Shown here: piece by piece, positions 17,370 to 25,511 of the stretch
Numbering within the stretch: the stretch's first letter is position 1
Layout of the letters: each line of letters begins with the position of its first letter
Assembly: GCA_963710205.1 (NCBI GenBank)
Contig: CAVPZG010000002.1
Span: 1 to 64,000 of the forward strand
Origin: Pacificimonas sp963710205
GTDB taxonomy: Bacteria; Pseudomonadota; Alphaproteobacteria; Sphingomonadales; Sphingomonadaceae
Direction of reading: 5' to 3'
Length of the DNA: 64,000 nucleotides
Notes under the pieces: generated by a model
What the model was told of the DNA's origin: nothing
Seen by the model: only the letters and a program-made list of their open reading frames with translations
The model's database searches: none
Translations under genes and position numbers: made by a program

Positions 17370-18296
17370 ATGACATCGGCACCGAAAATTCTCGCCATTA
17401 CCGGCGGCACCGGCTTTGTCGGCGGCCATCTCCTCGAACAGGCTGTGGCGGGCGGCCATATCGTTCGCGCGCTTGCACGCAGCGTGCAGCCGGATCGTCC
17501 TGGCGTCGAATGGATTCGCGGCGATCTGCAAAATGTCCCGGCGCTCGCCGGACTTTGCAAGGGTGCCGACGCCGTCATCCACGTCGCAGGCGTCGTCAAT
17601 GCACGCGGGGAGGCGGGCTTTCGCGCAGGCAATGTGGACGGCACGCGCGCTATTCTGGACGCCGCTGCGGCTGCGAATATAGGGCGCTTCGTGCAGGTCT
17701 CGTCGCTGTCCGCGCGCGAGCCGCGCCTGTCCCTTTACGGTGCCTCGAAGGCGAAGGCGGACCGGCTGGTCATGGATAGCCCGCTCGACTGGGTCATCGT
17801 CCGCCCGCCCGCCGTTTACGGCCCCGGCGACCATGAAATGCTCGACCTCTACCGCCTTGCGGCAAGGGGCTGGGCGGTCGCGCCGGGACCGGGCCGCTTT
17901 TCGCTCGTCCATGTCACGGATCTGGCAGCGGCCCTGCTGGCGCTGGCGACGACGGACAAGGGCAGCCGCCGGATCTTCGAGATCGAGGACGGCACCGGCG
18001 GCGTCGACCATCGGGGCATGGCGGCGCTCCTTGGCGCTGCGGTCGGCAAGCAGCCGCGTGTGCTTGCCCTGCCGACGGCGGCGCTGAAGATCGGCGCGGC
18101 GTTCGAAACCGTGAAGGCCCGCCTGAGCGGCAAATTGCCAAAGCTCAGCTTCGACCGCGCGCGCTATATCGCGCACCCTGACTGGACTGCGGATGCGGCC
18201 CCGCTACTGGCGCTCGGCATATGGGAACCCCAGGTGCGGCCGGACGAAGGCGTGAGGCGAACGGCGGACTGGTATCGCCGGGAGGGCCTTATATAG
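17370..18296 (+). CDS. cerR: NAD-dependent epimerase/dehydratase family SDR, probable ceramide reductase CerR
   Basis: 308 residues, extended short-chain dehydrogenase fold: the glycine motif ITGGTGFVGGHLLEQ at residues 8-22, SSLSAREP strand, and YGASKAKADRLV giving the catalytic Tyr-x-x-x-Lys at about residues 121-125. It stands directly before an acyl carrier protein and a serine palmitoyltransferase gene. In Caulobacter crescentus the SDR next to spt and acp (CerR) reduces the 3-keto group of oxidised ceramide during sphingolipid synthesis; the same order here supports that role. The assignment is by context and fold. No good ribosome site is seen before the ATG. Confidence 0.8.
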   Translation: MTSAPKILAITGGTGFVGGHLLEQAVAGGHIVRALARSVQPDRPGVEWIRGDLQNVPALAGLCKGADAVIHVAGVVNARGEAGFRAGNVDGTRAILDAAAAANIGRFVQVSSLSAREPRLSLYGASKAKADRLVMDSPLDWVIVRPPAVYGPGDHEMLDLYRLAARGWAVAPGPGRFSLVHVTDLAAALLALATTDKGSRRIFEIEDGTGGVDHRGMAALLGAAVGKQPRVLALPTAALKIGAAFETVKARLSGKLPKLSFDRARYIAHPDWTADAAPLLALGIWEPQVRPDEGVRRTADWYRREGLI

Positions 18297-18354
18297 CCGC
18301 ACCCGTGCCACATTCCCTTGGCAGAGCACCTCACATATTTCTAAAAGGCCCGAC

Positions 18355-18603
18355 ATGACCATGACAAAAGAGACGGTGCTGCCGCGCCTCATCGAAATCA
18401 TCGAACCCTTCAACAAGAAGGATATCGAACTGAAGGCGGAAACCGGCTTTGCCAATGACCTGGAACTGGACAGCCTGACAGTGATGGATCTGGTGGCGGA
18501 GATAGAGGATGAATATGACATCCTGCTGCCCGTCAACATGCTGCCTGACCTGGAAACCATCGGCGACGTCGCGGGTGCGGTTGCCAGGATAAAGAGCGCG
18601 TAG
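18355..18603 (+). CDS. Acyl carrier protein of the sphingolipid cluster
   Basis: 82 residues. The block FANDLELDSLTVMDLVAEIE contains the DSL motif whose serine (about residue 39) takes the 4'-phosphopantetheine arm. It differs from the housekeeping AcpP and is the dedicated carrier type found next to bacterial serine palmitoyltransferases, where it supplies the acyl thioester used by Spt. AAAAGG lies 6 bases before the ATG at 18355; a second ATG two codons on is less well placed. The stop is followed after 1 base by the GTG of spt, so translation is coupled. Confidence 0.9.
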   Translation: MTMTKETVLPRLIEIIEPFNKKDIELKAETGFANDLELDSLTVMDLVAEIEDEYDILLPVNMLPDLETIGDVAGAVARIKSA

Positions 18604-18604
18604 C

Positions 18605-19846
18605 GTGGCTGACGAAAACGCCGCCCGCCTCGACCTGTTCGACAAGTTCGACCCGCTGATCGCGCAGTATGATGGGCTGATGGCGTCCGGCCTGCGCGAC
18701 CCCTTCCATCTCAAGATGGATGAAATCCTCTCTCCAACCCGCGCGATGGTGGACGGCAAGGAAATCATTCTTGTCGGTACCTATAATTACATGGGCATGA
18801 CGTTCGACCCCGACGTCATCGCGGCGGGGCAGAAGGCGCTGGAGGAATTTGGCGCGGGGACGACCGGCAGCCGCGTGCTGAACGGCACATTTCAGGGCCA
18901 TGCCGAGTGCGAGGCGGCGCTGCGCGATTTCTATCAGATGGACCATGCCATGGTCTTCTCGACCGGCTATCAGGCCAATCTGGGCCTCATGTCGGCGATC
19001 GCGGGCAGGGGCGACTATATCGTTCTCGACGCGGACAGCCATGCGTCCATTTATGATGGCTGCGCCATGGGCAATGCCGACATTGTGCGGTTCAAGCATA
19101 ATGATGTCGCGGACCTCGAAAAACGGCTGAAGCGCATTCCCGAGGGCGCCGGCGTCCTCGTCGTTCTCGAAGGCGTCTATTCCATGGTCGGCGATATCGC
19201 GCCGCTCAAGGAAATGGTCGCCGTCGCGAAGGCTGCGGGTGCGATGATCGCGGTCGACGAGGCGCACGCCATGGGCTTTTTCGGAGAGAATGGCCGCGGC
19301 GTGTTCGAACAGGCGGGCGTTGAGGACGATGTCGATTTCGTCGTCGGCACCTTTTCGAAATCGGTTGGCACGGTCGGCGGCTTCATCGTCTCCAATCATC
19401 CCAAGTTCGAGGTGCTTCGCTTCGTGGCGCGGCCCTATGTCTACACGGCCAGCCTGCCGCCCGCAGTCGTGGCCTGTTCCGCCACGTCGATCCGCAAGCT
19501 GAAGGACGCGCACGACAAGCGGGCGCATCTGTGGAAGGCTGCGCGGCACCTGCACAGCAGCCTGAAGGACGCGGGCTTCACGCTCGGGACGGAAACTGCG
19601 GAAAGCGCCATCCTCGCCATCAAGATGCCGGATCAGGAAACGTCCGCGAAGATGTGGACTGCGCTGATCGAGGAGGGTGTCTACGTCAATATGGTGCCGC
19701 CGCAGGCGACGCCCGGACTGCACCTGCTGCGCTGTTCCCTGTGCGCCGATCACACGCCGGAGCAGGTCGAGGAAATCATTGCCCGCTTCAAGCGCGCGGC
19801 GGCGACGGCCCGTCTGCCGCTACACGCCCCGGCCGTGGGCGACTGA
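18605..19846 (+). CDS. spt: Serine palmitoyltransferase
   Basis: 413 residues with a GTG start one base after the acp stop. It is a soluble fold-type I PLP enzyme of the alpha-oxoamine synthase family that condenses L-serine with palmitoyl thioester to 3-ketodihydrosphingosine, the first step of sphingolipid synthesis. Motifs: GSRVLNGTFQGHAECEAAL, DADSHASIYDG with the His that stacks on PLP, VDEAHAMGFFGENGRG, and TFSKSVGTVGGF with the PLP-binding Lys near residue 260. The closest distinction from BioF/Kbl is the long acidic N-terminus (DLFDKFDPLIAQYDGLM) and the neighbours, which point to Spt as in Sphingomonas. Confidence 0.95.
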   Translation: MADENAARLDLFDKFDPLIAQYDGLMASGLRDPFHLKMDEILSPTRAMVDGKEIILVGTYNYMGMTFDPDVIAAGQKALEEFGAGTTGSRVLNGTFQGHAECEAALRDFYQMDHAMVFSTGYQANLGLMSAIAGRGDYIVLDADSHASIYDGCAMGNADIVRFKHNDVADLEKRLKRIPEGAGVLVVLEGVYSMVGDIAPLKEMVAVAKAAGAMIAVDEAHAMGFFGENGRGVFEQAGVEDDVDFVVGTFSKSVGTVGGFIVSNHPKFEVLRFVARPYVYTASLPPAVVACSATSIRKLKDAHDKRAHLWKAARHLHSSLKDAGFTLGTETAESAILAIKMPDQETSAKMWTALIEEGVYVNMVPPQATPGLHLLRCSLCADHTPEQVEEIIARFKRAAATARLPLHAPAVGD

Positions 19847-19857
19847 AGGGTCTGGCG

Positions 19858-20601
19858 GTGCCCAAAGCGACCGCCATGCACAATGTCGCGGACGACCTCC
19901 GCACATTCTATGCCACCAAGGATGGCAAACGCACGGCGCGCCAGCTTGCCCGGATCGTGGCACCGGTTGTGCAGAAGGGGCCGGAACGGCGCTTTCTGGC
20001 GCTGGGCTATCCCGCGCCGCTGCTGTCCGGCCTCAGCCCGAAACAGTTCGAGCGCATCGCCGTCCTGCGCCCCGCCGGTCAGGGTGGGCGGCGCTGGCCC
20101 CTGAAGGGGCATTCGAACTGCGCGGTGACCGGCAAGGTTACGGACCTGCCCTTTTCCGGCGCGCTTTTCGATCAGGCGCTGGTCGTCCACGCGCTGGAGC
20201 ATGGGCACGCCGCCGATATGCTGGAGGAGCTCAACCGCGTGCTCGCGCCTGCGGGCGACCTGATCCTGATCGTGCCGAACCGTGCGGGACTATGGACGCA
20301 TTTCGAAACCACGCCCTTCGGCCTTGGTCATCCCTATGGCCGGGGGGAATTGACACGGCTGCTCGAGGCGAACGGGTTCGTACCGCGCGCGTGGAAAACC
20401 GCCCTGGTCGCGCCGCCCGTCGCGGGCCTGCGCTGGCTCGATGCGCCGCTTACGAAAATAGCGCCCGGATTTGGCGGGATTCATTTCGTGCTGGCGCGGA
20501 AACGCGGCGCGGCCGGGGCCGCGAGACCGGCGCCAGCCGCGCGCGCGCGACAACACGCGCCAGCTGCGGCTGCCCCGGCCGCCGCGCGCGCCACGCCCTG
20601 A
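19858..20601 (+). CDS. Class I SAM-dependent methyltransferase
   Basis: 247 residues from a GTG at 19858, preceded by GAAGGG 7 bases upstream; an ATG at 19876 is the alternative, and longer frames overlap spt. The core has a methyltransferase domain (VTDLPFSGALFDQALVVHALEH then ELNRVLAPAGDLILIVPNRAG), with the usual glycine-rich motif I degraded (FLALGYPAPLLSGL). The last 35 residues are Ala/Pro/Arg low complexity. The gene follows spt by 11 bases, so it belongs to the sphingolipid transcript, but its substrate is unknown. Its 3' end overlaps by 152 bp the convergent small membrane protein gene. Confidence 0.8.
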   Translation: MPKATAMHNVADDLRTFYATKDGKRTARQLARIVAPVVQKGPERRFLALGYPAPLLSGLSPKQFERIAVLRPAGQGGRRWPLKGHSNCAVTGKVTDLPFSGALFDQALVVHALEHGHAADMLEELNRVLAPAGDLILIVPNRAGLWTHFETTPFGLGHPYGRGELTRLLEANGFVPRAWKTALVAPPVAGLRWLDAPLTKIAPGFGGIHFVLARKRGAAGAARPAPAARARQHAPAAAAPAAARATP

Positions 20602-20797
20602 CCCCGTCAACCATGCTTGCCCCCGCAATCAGCACGGTGATCAGGCAGGCGGCAAACAGCAGCCAGCCAAGTATCCCAGGATATTGTTTCAGATATTCGA
20701 ACCCGCGCAGGGCACCGCCCAGGCCGAGGGCGTAGATGACAAATCCGGCCTCGAAACCGGACTTCAACACGAACAGGCTGGCAATACGTTCAAACAT
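20450..20797 (-). CDS. Small conserved membrane protein
   Basis: 115 residues from the ATG at 20797 (MFERIASLFVLKSGFEAG); a further ATG seven codons upstream is less likely. Two membrane segments are visible, residues 14-35 and 45-68 (GILGWLLFAACLITVLIAGA). The second half is Arg/Pro-rich and comes from the 152 bp that overlap the methyltransferase gene on the other strand. The N-terminal sequence resembles short uncharacterised membrane proteins common in sphingomonads. The function is unknown. Confidence 0.6.
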   Translation of the reverse strand: MFERIASLFVLKSGFEAGFVIYALGLGGALRGFEYLKQYPGILGWLLFAACLITVLIAGASMVDGVRAWRARRPGQPQLARVVARARLAPVSRPRPRRVSAPARNESRQIRALFS

Positions 20798-21089
20798 GAT
20801 CTTCGCACAGCAAGACATGTGCCATATTCGATTATCAGCCGCTTACAGGGTTAATGACGCGTCAACTGTAAAGCCAGCCGACAGTTCGATGCCGACGCAG
20901 AACGAAGGGGTGTCTGGCTCTGACAGGCTCCGGCAAGGGTCCCGCGGGACCGCGCATATGACAAATTAGCCCCAAAAAATTTGTAGATGAGCCGATTTCG
21001 CGGAATTTTCAGGTGCCCGAGGTTGGCACAAGCGCCCGAAGCCCGTTAGCCTCGGCGCCTGACACGGCTCGCCGACGGGATGAAAGGCT
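20798..21089. other. Intergenic region between small membrane protein and LuxR/DUF4019 gene
   Basis: About 290 bases with no coding frame of credible composition. It must hold the promoters of the two divergent genes at its ends. An AT-rich stretch at about 20961-20990 is the only local composition change. No terminator, repeat or tRNA is seen. Confidence 0.5.
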
Positions 21090-21899
21090 TTGGACGAAGG
21101 ATATCAGGCGCTCACGGAGCGGGAGAGAGAGACCTTGCGGTGCCTCTTCGCCGGGCATGACGCCAAGTCCATCGCGCGCGAGTTCGATCTTTCCGTCCAC
21201 ACGATCAACGAACGCCTGCGCGGCGCGCGCCGCAAGCTGGGGGTCTCGAGCAGCCGGGAGGCCGCGCGGCTGCTGGCCGAAAGAGAGTCCTTGTCCCCCT
21301 ATTCGTCCCCCTATTCTTCTGTGGACAGGGAAATTGGTCTGGCGGCTGGGGATCGCGGCGGACAGCTTGATGGACAGACCAATCGGGACGTCGGTACCGG
21401 CCATCGACTCCTGTGGCTGGGAGGAGGAATGCTCATCATGTCTCTACTCATTGCGGCAGCCATTTTTTCCGCCGCCATCGAAGGAAATGTCATGTCCGGT
21501 CAGGAACAGCCCGCGAAAGAACCTGTCGCGGCGGCTGCGGCTGCGGCCGATGCCGAAAGCCTGGACGCGGCGCTTGCCTGGATATCCCTTGTCGACAGCG
21601 GGAAATGGGAGGAGAGCTGGCAGGAAGCGGGCGCGATCTTCCGGTCCGCTGCCACAACGAGACAGTGGGCCGGCATGGTCGCGCCCGTCCGTGAACCGCT
21701 CGGCACGGTCGTCTCCCGGGATTTTCTAAGGGCGACGAAGACGGATACGCTGCCAAACGCACCGAAGGGCCGATATGAAATCCTTGAATTTCGCACTTCG
21801 TTTTCGGACATGGCGGACACGGTTGAAACCGCGATCATGGTGAAGGAAGACGATGGTTGGAAGGTCGTCGGTTTTTTCGTCCGCCCGGGCCCGATCTGA
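21090..21899 (+). CDS. Membrane-tethered LuxR-type regulator with DUF4019 domain
   Basis: 269 residues from a TTG. Residues 5-65 are a LuxR-type helix-turn-helix (ALTERERETLRCLFAGHD, then DLSVHTINERLRGARRKLG). A linker follows, then one membrane segment at about residues 107-130 (LLWLGGGMLIMSLLIAAAIF), and a C-terminal DUF4019 domain of about 110 residues (DAALAWISLVDSGKWEESW to VGFFVRPG) that should lie outside the inner membrane. The topology suggests a one-component sensor with DNA binding in the cytoplasm and sensing in the periplasm; this is inference. The ribosome site GAAAGG is only 2 bases from the TTG, so the start is uncertain. Confidence 0.78.
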   Translation: MDEGYQALTERERETLRCLFAGHDAKSIAREFDLSVHTINERLRGARRKLGVSSSREAARLLAERESLSPYSSPYSSVDREIGLAAGDRGGQLDGQTNRDVGTGHRLLWLGGGMLIMSLLIAAAIFSAAIEGNVMSGQEQPAKEPVAAAAAAADAESLDAALAWISLVDSGKWEESWQEAGAIFRSAATTRQWAGMVAPVREPLGTVVSRDFLRATKTDTLPNAPKGRYEILEFRTSFSDMADTVETAIMVKEDDGWKVVGFFVRPGPI

Positions 21900-21925
21900 T
21901 CCCGCCTTCTATCTGATCCCGCGGT

Positions 21926-22525
21926 CTAAAGGCGTCCGCGCAGCAGGAACACGGCGTGTTCCGCCAGCAGGTTCGCGCCCCGCGCGGACCGCTCGCTGTC
22001 ACCCGAAAGAAACCATTCGCGCTCGATATGCGCGTCCAGGTCCGCCGCCATCGCGCGAAAATCGTCGATGGTGACATGGTGAATGTTGGGCGTATCGTAC
22101 CAGCGCTCGGGCAGCAGGCGCGTGACGGGCATGCGTCCGCCGAACATCAGCGATGCGCGCACGCGCCAGTGCGCGAAATTCGGAAAGCTGACAAAGGCGC
22201 GGCGTCCGATTCTGAGCAGTTCCGTCAGCACAAGGTCGGGCCGGTGCACGGTCTGCAATGTCTGCGACAGGATGGCATAGTCGAAACTGCCGGTCATGTA
22301 GTTGGCGAGGTCGATATCGGCGTCGCCCTGCACGACGCTAAGACCCTCCCCCACGGCGGCGGACACATTCGCCGCGGCGAGCTCCAGTCCCCGCGCCTTG
22401 ACGCCCTTCGTCCGTTTCAGCTCGGACAGCAGTGCGCCCTTGCCGCAGCCGATGTCGAGGACGCTCGCGCCCTCCGGCACATGCGCCGCGATGACGCGAA
22501 GATCGGGGCGCAGCGGCTGGCTCAT
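21926..22525 (-). CDS. metW: Methionine biosynthesis protein MetW
   Basis: 199 residues, a SAM-methyltransferase-like fold with the family blocks VLDIGCGKGALLSEL (motif I, residues 20-34), AAVGEGLSVVQGDADIDL and ILSQTLQTVHRPDLVL. MetW pairs with MetX in alphaproteobacteria for the acyl-transfer step of homoserine in methionine synthesis; its exact chemistry is not settled. The ATG overlaps the stop of metX (ATGA), the standard arrangement. Confidence 0.94.
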   Translation of the reverse strand: MSQPLRPDLRVIAAHVPEGASVLDIGCGKGALLSELKRTKGVKARGLELAAANVSAAVGEGLSVVQGDADIDLANYMTGSFDYAILSQTLQTVHRPDLVLTELLRIGRRAFVSFPNFAHWRVRASLMFGGRMPVTRLLPERWYDTPNIHHVTIDDFRAMAADLDAHIEREWFLSGDSERSARGANLLAEHAVFLLRGRL

Positions 22526-23601
22526 CCCAGGAACCCGGAGACGATGCGGTTCATTTCGGGCGCATCCAGCAGGAAGGCGTCATGCCCGAACGGGCTGGAC
22601 AGTTCGACGAAACTGACCTCCGCCCCGGCGGCGTTGAGGGCGTGGACGATTTCCCGCGATTCAGAGGTCGGATAAAGCCAGTCGGTATCGAAGCTGATGA
22701 TGCAGAAACGCGTGTCCGTTCCCTCGAACGCTTTCGCCAGCCTGCCACCATGGGCTTCGGCAAGGTCGAAATAATCCATGGCGCGGGTGATGTAGAGGTA
22801 GCTGTTGGCATCGAACCGGTCGGTGAAACTGATGCCTTGATGCCGCAAATAGCTTTCCACCTGGAAATCGGCGTCAAACCCGAAGCTCTTGGCCTCGCGG
22901 TCCTGCAGGCGGCGGCCGAATTTCTCCGTCAGCCCCGCTTCCGACAGATAGGTGATGTGCGCCGCCATACGCGCGACCGCCAGCCCGGCCGTGGGCGCCT
23001 CCCCCGCATGATAGTCGCCGCCGCGCCAGTTGGGGTCGGCCATGACGGCCTGCCGTCCGACTTCGTGAAAGGCGATGTTCTGCGCCGAATGCCGCGCCGC
23101 CGTTGCGATGGCGATCGCATTCGCCACGCGGTCGGGAAACAGCGATGCCCAGGCCAGCGCCTGCATGCCGCCCATCGACCCGCCGATGACGGCGGCAAGC
23201 CTGTCGATGCCCAGCGCGTCCACCAGTTTCGCCTGCGCGCGCACCATGTCGCCGATGGTGATGACCGGAAAGCGCATGGCCCAGGGCCTGCCGTCAGGTG
23301 CCATGCTCGCCGGGCCGCTCGTCCCCATGCAGGAACCGAGCACATTGGCGCAGATGATGAAGTCGCGCGCCGGATCGAGAGGCTTCCCCGCGCCGATCAT
23401 GCGCGTCCACCAGCCGGGCTTGCCGGTCACCGGGTGCGTACTGGCGGCATATTGGTCCATGGTGAGCGCGTGGCAGACGAGCACCGCGTTCGTACCGTCG
23501 GCGTTCAGCGTGCCATAGGTCTGGTAGGCGACCGTCAGCGCCGCCAGCGTCTCGCCCGATTCGAGCGCCAGCGCGCCTAGGGACATGCTGTCCCCGGACA
23601 T
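22522..23601 (-). CDS. metX: Homoserine O-acetyltransferase (or O-succinyltransferase) MetX
   Basis: 359 residues from the ATG at 23601; an ATG at 23586 (MSLGALALESG) is also possible, and the long open frame further upstream overlaps yciI-like and lrgA genes and is not coding. The alpha/beta-hydrolase fold shows VGGSMGGMQALAW-like IGGSMGGMQALAWASLFPDR with the nucleophile Ser near residue 136, the downstream DTDWLYP with catalytic Asp, and FGHDAFLLD with catalytic His. It transfers an acyl group from acyl-CoA to homoserine. Some MetX-type enzymes use succinyl-CoA; this cannot be told by eye. It forms an operon with metW. Confidence 0.93.
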   Translation of the reverse strand: MSGDSMSLGALALESGETLAALTVAYQTYGTLNADGTNAVLVCHALTMDQYAASTHPVTGKPGWWTRMIGAGKPLDPARDFIICANVLGSCMGTSGPASMAPDGRPWAMRFPVITIGDMVRAQAKLVDALGIDRLAAVIGGSMGGMQALAWASLFPDRVANAIAIATAARHSAQNIAFHEVGRQAVMADPNWRGGDYHAGEAPTAGLAVARMAAHITYLSEAGLTEKFGRRLQDREAKSFGFDADFQVESYLRHQGISFTDRFDANSYLYITRAMDYFDLAEAHGGRLAKAFEGTDTRFCIISFDTDWLYPTSESREIVHALNAAGAEVSFVELSSPFGHDAFLLDAPEMNRIVSGFLG

Positions 23602-23621
23602 CGTCTGCCCCGCGATGCCGG

Positions 23622-23927
23622 TCACGCCGGTTGCGGCGGGGCCTGGGGTTCGGGAAACACCTGCCGCCACGCGGTCACCGCAACGCTCGCGAACAGCCCG
23701 GCCAGCGCATAGGGGTCGGCAGCGGCGAAGCCGACCGCCTCGCGCCGATCGACGAAATCGACGATCAGCAGCGATCCGATGGGCGTTCCCGCATCGTCCA
23801 GCAGCGGGCCGGCCGCGACGATGCGTTCCGCAACGCTGCGCACATGGTCGAGATGCGCGGACCGCGTTTCCGCGCGCAGTTCGGCGGCGTCCGGTTTGTC
23901 GATGCAATGGATGGCATAGTGCGGCAT
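23622..23927 (-). CDS. YciI family protein
   Basis: 101 residues from the ATG at 23927 (MPHYAIHCIDKPDA), preceded by GAAAGGAG. The YciI fold, a small ferredoxin-like barrel, is recognised by HYAIHCIDKPDA, RSAHLDHVRS with the conserved His, and GPLLDDAGTPIGSLLIVDF. YciI-like proteins are small dimeric proteins with a His-Asp pair of uncertain enzymatic role. It lies 20 bases upstream of metX on the same strand, so it is likely the first gene of the metX-metW transcript. Confidence 0.86.
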   Translation of the reverse strand: MPHYAIHCIDKPDAAELRAETRSAHLDHVRSVAERIVAAGPLLDDAGTPIGSLLIVDFVDRREAVGFAAADPYALAGLFASVAVTAWRQVFPEPQAPPQPA

Positions 23928-23977
23928 GGCTCCTTTCGTTAGAGCGGGCCGGATAAGGCCGCAAGCGGGGAGGCGGG

Positions 23978-24337
23978 ATGAAAAGCGCAATCGAACTCGT
24001 TGGCGGGCTGATCGTCATCGCGCTGTTCGCCTTTTTGGGCGATATGGTGGCGCTGGTCACGACGCTTCCGTTGCCGTCCGCCATCATGGGGATGGCGATG
24101 TTCGCGGGCGCGCTGGCGCTCTTTCCCGCCTTTCGCGTCAGAATGGCGCGCGCCTCCACGCTGATGACGGGGCTGCTGGGCGCACTGATCGTGCCGCCGT
24201 TCCTGGGACTGGTGCTGTTCCGGGCGGAACTGGCGGCGAACCTGCTGCCCGTCGCGGTCATCATCCTGGTCACCACGCCGCTGACGGCGCTGGCCACGGC
24301 CTTTGCCTATCGCCTGTTCAGAAGGTTGCGGGCGTGA
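23978..24337 (+). CDS. lrgA: CidA/LrgA family membrane protein
   Basis: 119 residues with four membrane segments (ELVGGLIVIALFAFLGDMV, LPSAIMGMAMFAGALALFP, LMTGLLGALIVPPFLGLVLF, AVIILVTTPLTALATAFAYR). The order PLPSAIMGM and the central VPP match the LrgA/CidA proteins, once called holin-like and now linked to pyruvate or small-molecule transport and cell-death control. The stop overlaps the GTG of lrgB (GTGA), the usual lrgAB arrangement. Confidence 0.87.
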   Translation: MKSAIELVGGLIVIALFAFLGDMVALVTTLPLPSAIMGMAMFAGALALFPAFRVRMARASTLMTGLLGALIVPPFLGLVLFRAELAANLLPVAVIILVTTPLTALATAFAYRLFRRLRA

Positions 24338-25041
24338 TCGCCGGCTGGGCCGGGCTGATCGCGGGCAGCGCACTTGCCTGCGTGCTGACATTGCTGGCGT
24401 TTTTCGCGGCGCGCGCGCTGTCGCGCAGGGCTGGCGGCCATCCGCTTGCCAACCCGGTGTTGTGGGCCGCGGTTCTTGTCGGCGCGATTCTCTGGGCGCT
24501 GTCGATCCGGGTCGACGATTATGTCCTGGCCGCCCGCCCGCTCATGAATGTCCTCGATCTTGCGATTGTCGCGCTTGGCCATGTGCTCGTTACGCATCTC
24601 GCCGGCCGCATGAAGCTATTGCTGCCGGTTCTTGGCGCCCTCGCGGTGGGCATCGGCGTCGGAATTGGCAGTGCCATATTGGGGGCGCGGCTCTTTGGTC
24701 TGCCGGTGGATTTCGTTCAGGCCCTCAGCGTGAAGACCGTTTCGAGCGGTTTTGCCATTGCGATCATGGAGCGGCTGGACGGCCCGCCGCCGCTCGCTGC
24801 GGGTCTTGTCATCACGACGGGCATGGTCGGTGCGCTGACGATACCGCCGCTCCTGAAGCGACTGGGTTGGGACGACGACGACGCGCTGGGTCTGGGCACG
24901 GGAATGGCAGCGCATATCGTCGGCACGGATGCCCTCGTGCGAACCCGGCCCGCGGCGGGGGCAATGGCGGCGCTCGCGATGGCGATCGCCGGATTGCTGG
25001 CTGCGCTCGTTCTGCCCTGGTTATGGCCGCTCACCGCTTGA
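24334..25041 (+). CDS. lrgB: LrgB/CidB family membrane protein
   Basis: 235 residues from a GTG that overlaps the lrgA stop. It has about seven membrane segments; the conserved stretch LSVKTVSSGFAIAIMERLDG and the block GLGTGMAAHIVGTDAL match LrgB, with PLAAGLVITTGMVGA between. The N-terminal residues WAGLIAGSALACVLTLLAFF form the first segment. It works with LrgA as a membrane pair; the longer frame starting at 23926 covers lrgA and is not used. Confidence 0.88.
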   Translation: MIAGWAGLIAGSALACVLTLLAFFAARALSRRAGGHPLANPVLWAAVLVGAILWALSIRVDDYVLAARPLMNVLDLAIVALGHVLVTHLAGRMKLLLPVLGALAVGIGVGIGSAILGARLFGLPVDFVQALSVKTVSSGFAIAIMERLDGPPPLAAGLVITTGMVGALTIPPLLKRLGWDDDDALGLGTGMAAHIVGTDALVRTRPAAGAMAALAMAIAGLLAALVLPWLWPLTA

Positions 25042-25158
25042 CGGGAATCGATTCCTCACCTATGCGCCACGCCTTTCCGGGGTCCGGCTGTTCGTTGGCC
25101 CTCGGCGGTGCCGTGCAACGGTACTCCGTACAGACCAGACCGTTTTAAGGAAATTTCC

Positions 25159-25464
25159 ATGTCGCGCATCTGCGAACTGACCGGCAAGGGCCGGCTCGTC
25201 GGCAACAATGTCAGCCACGCCAACAACCGCACGAAGCGTGTTTTCCTGCCGAACCTGCAGAAGGTTTCGCTGATGTCGGACGAGCTTGGCAAGACCGAGA
25301 CGTTCAAGGTGTCGACGCACGGCCTGCGCTGCGTCGAACATAATGGCGGCCTCGACAACTGGCTGGTGAAGACCAAGGACGAGAAGCTGAGCCTGAAGGC
25401 GCAGCGCATGAAGCGCGCCATCAAGAAGGCCCGCAAGGCCGCGCCGCAGCAGGCGGGCGCCTGA
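25159..25464 (+). CDS. rpmB: 50S ribosomal protein L28
   Basis: 101 residues. It is a large-subunit ribosomal protein, identified by MSRICELTGKGRLVGNNVSH, NNRTKRVFLPNLQKV and the ending RMKRAIKKARKA. AAGGAAA precedes the ATG at 25159; the open frame upstream is not part of it. Alphaproteobacterial L28 is longer than the 78-residue E. coli protein, as here. No zinc-binding CxxC pairs are seen. Confidence 0.97.
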   Translation: MSRICELTGKGRLVGNNVSHANNRTKRVFLPNLQKVSLMSDELGKTETFKVSTHGLRCVEHNGGLDNWLVKTKDEKLSLKAQRMKRAIKKARKAAPQQAGA

Positions 25465-25511
25465 ATAACTTCAGGGGTGGCGCAAGCCGCGCGCCGCACT
25501 AAAATCGTCGC

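Noticed and set aside
23978..25041. lrgA-lrgB as prophage holin genes
   Set aside because: They are the chromosomal LrgAB type with no phage gene around them.
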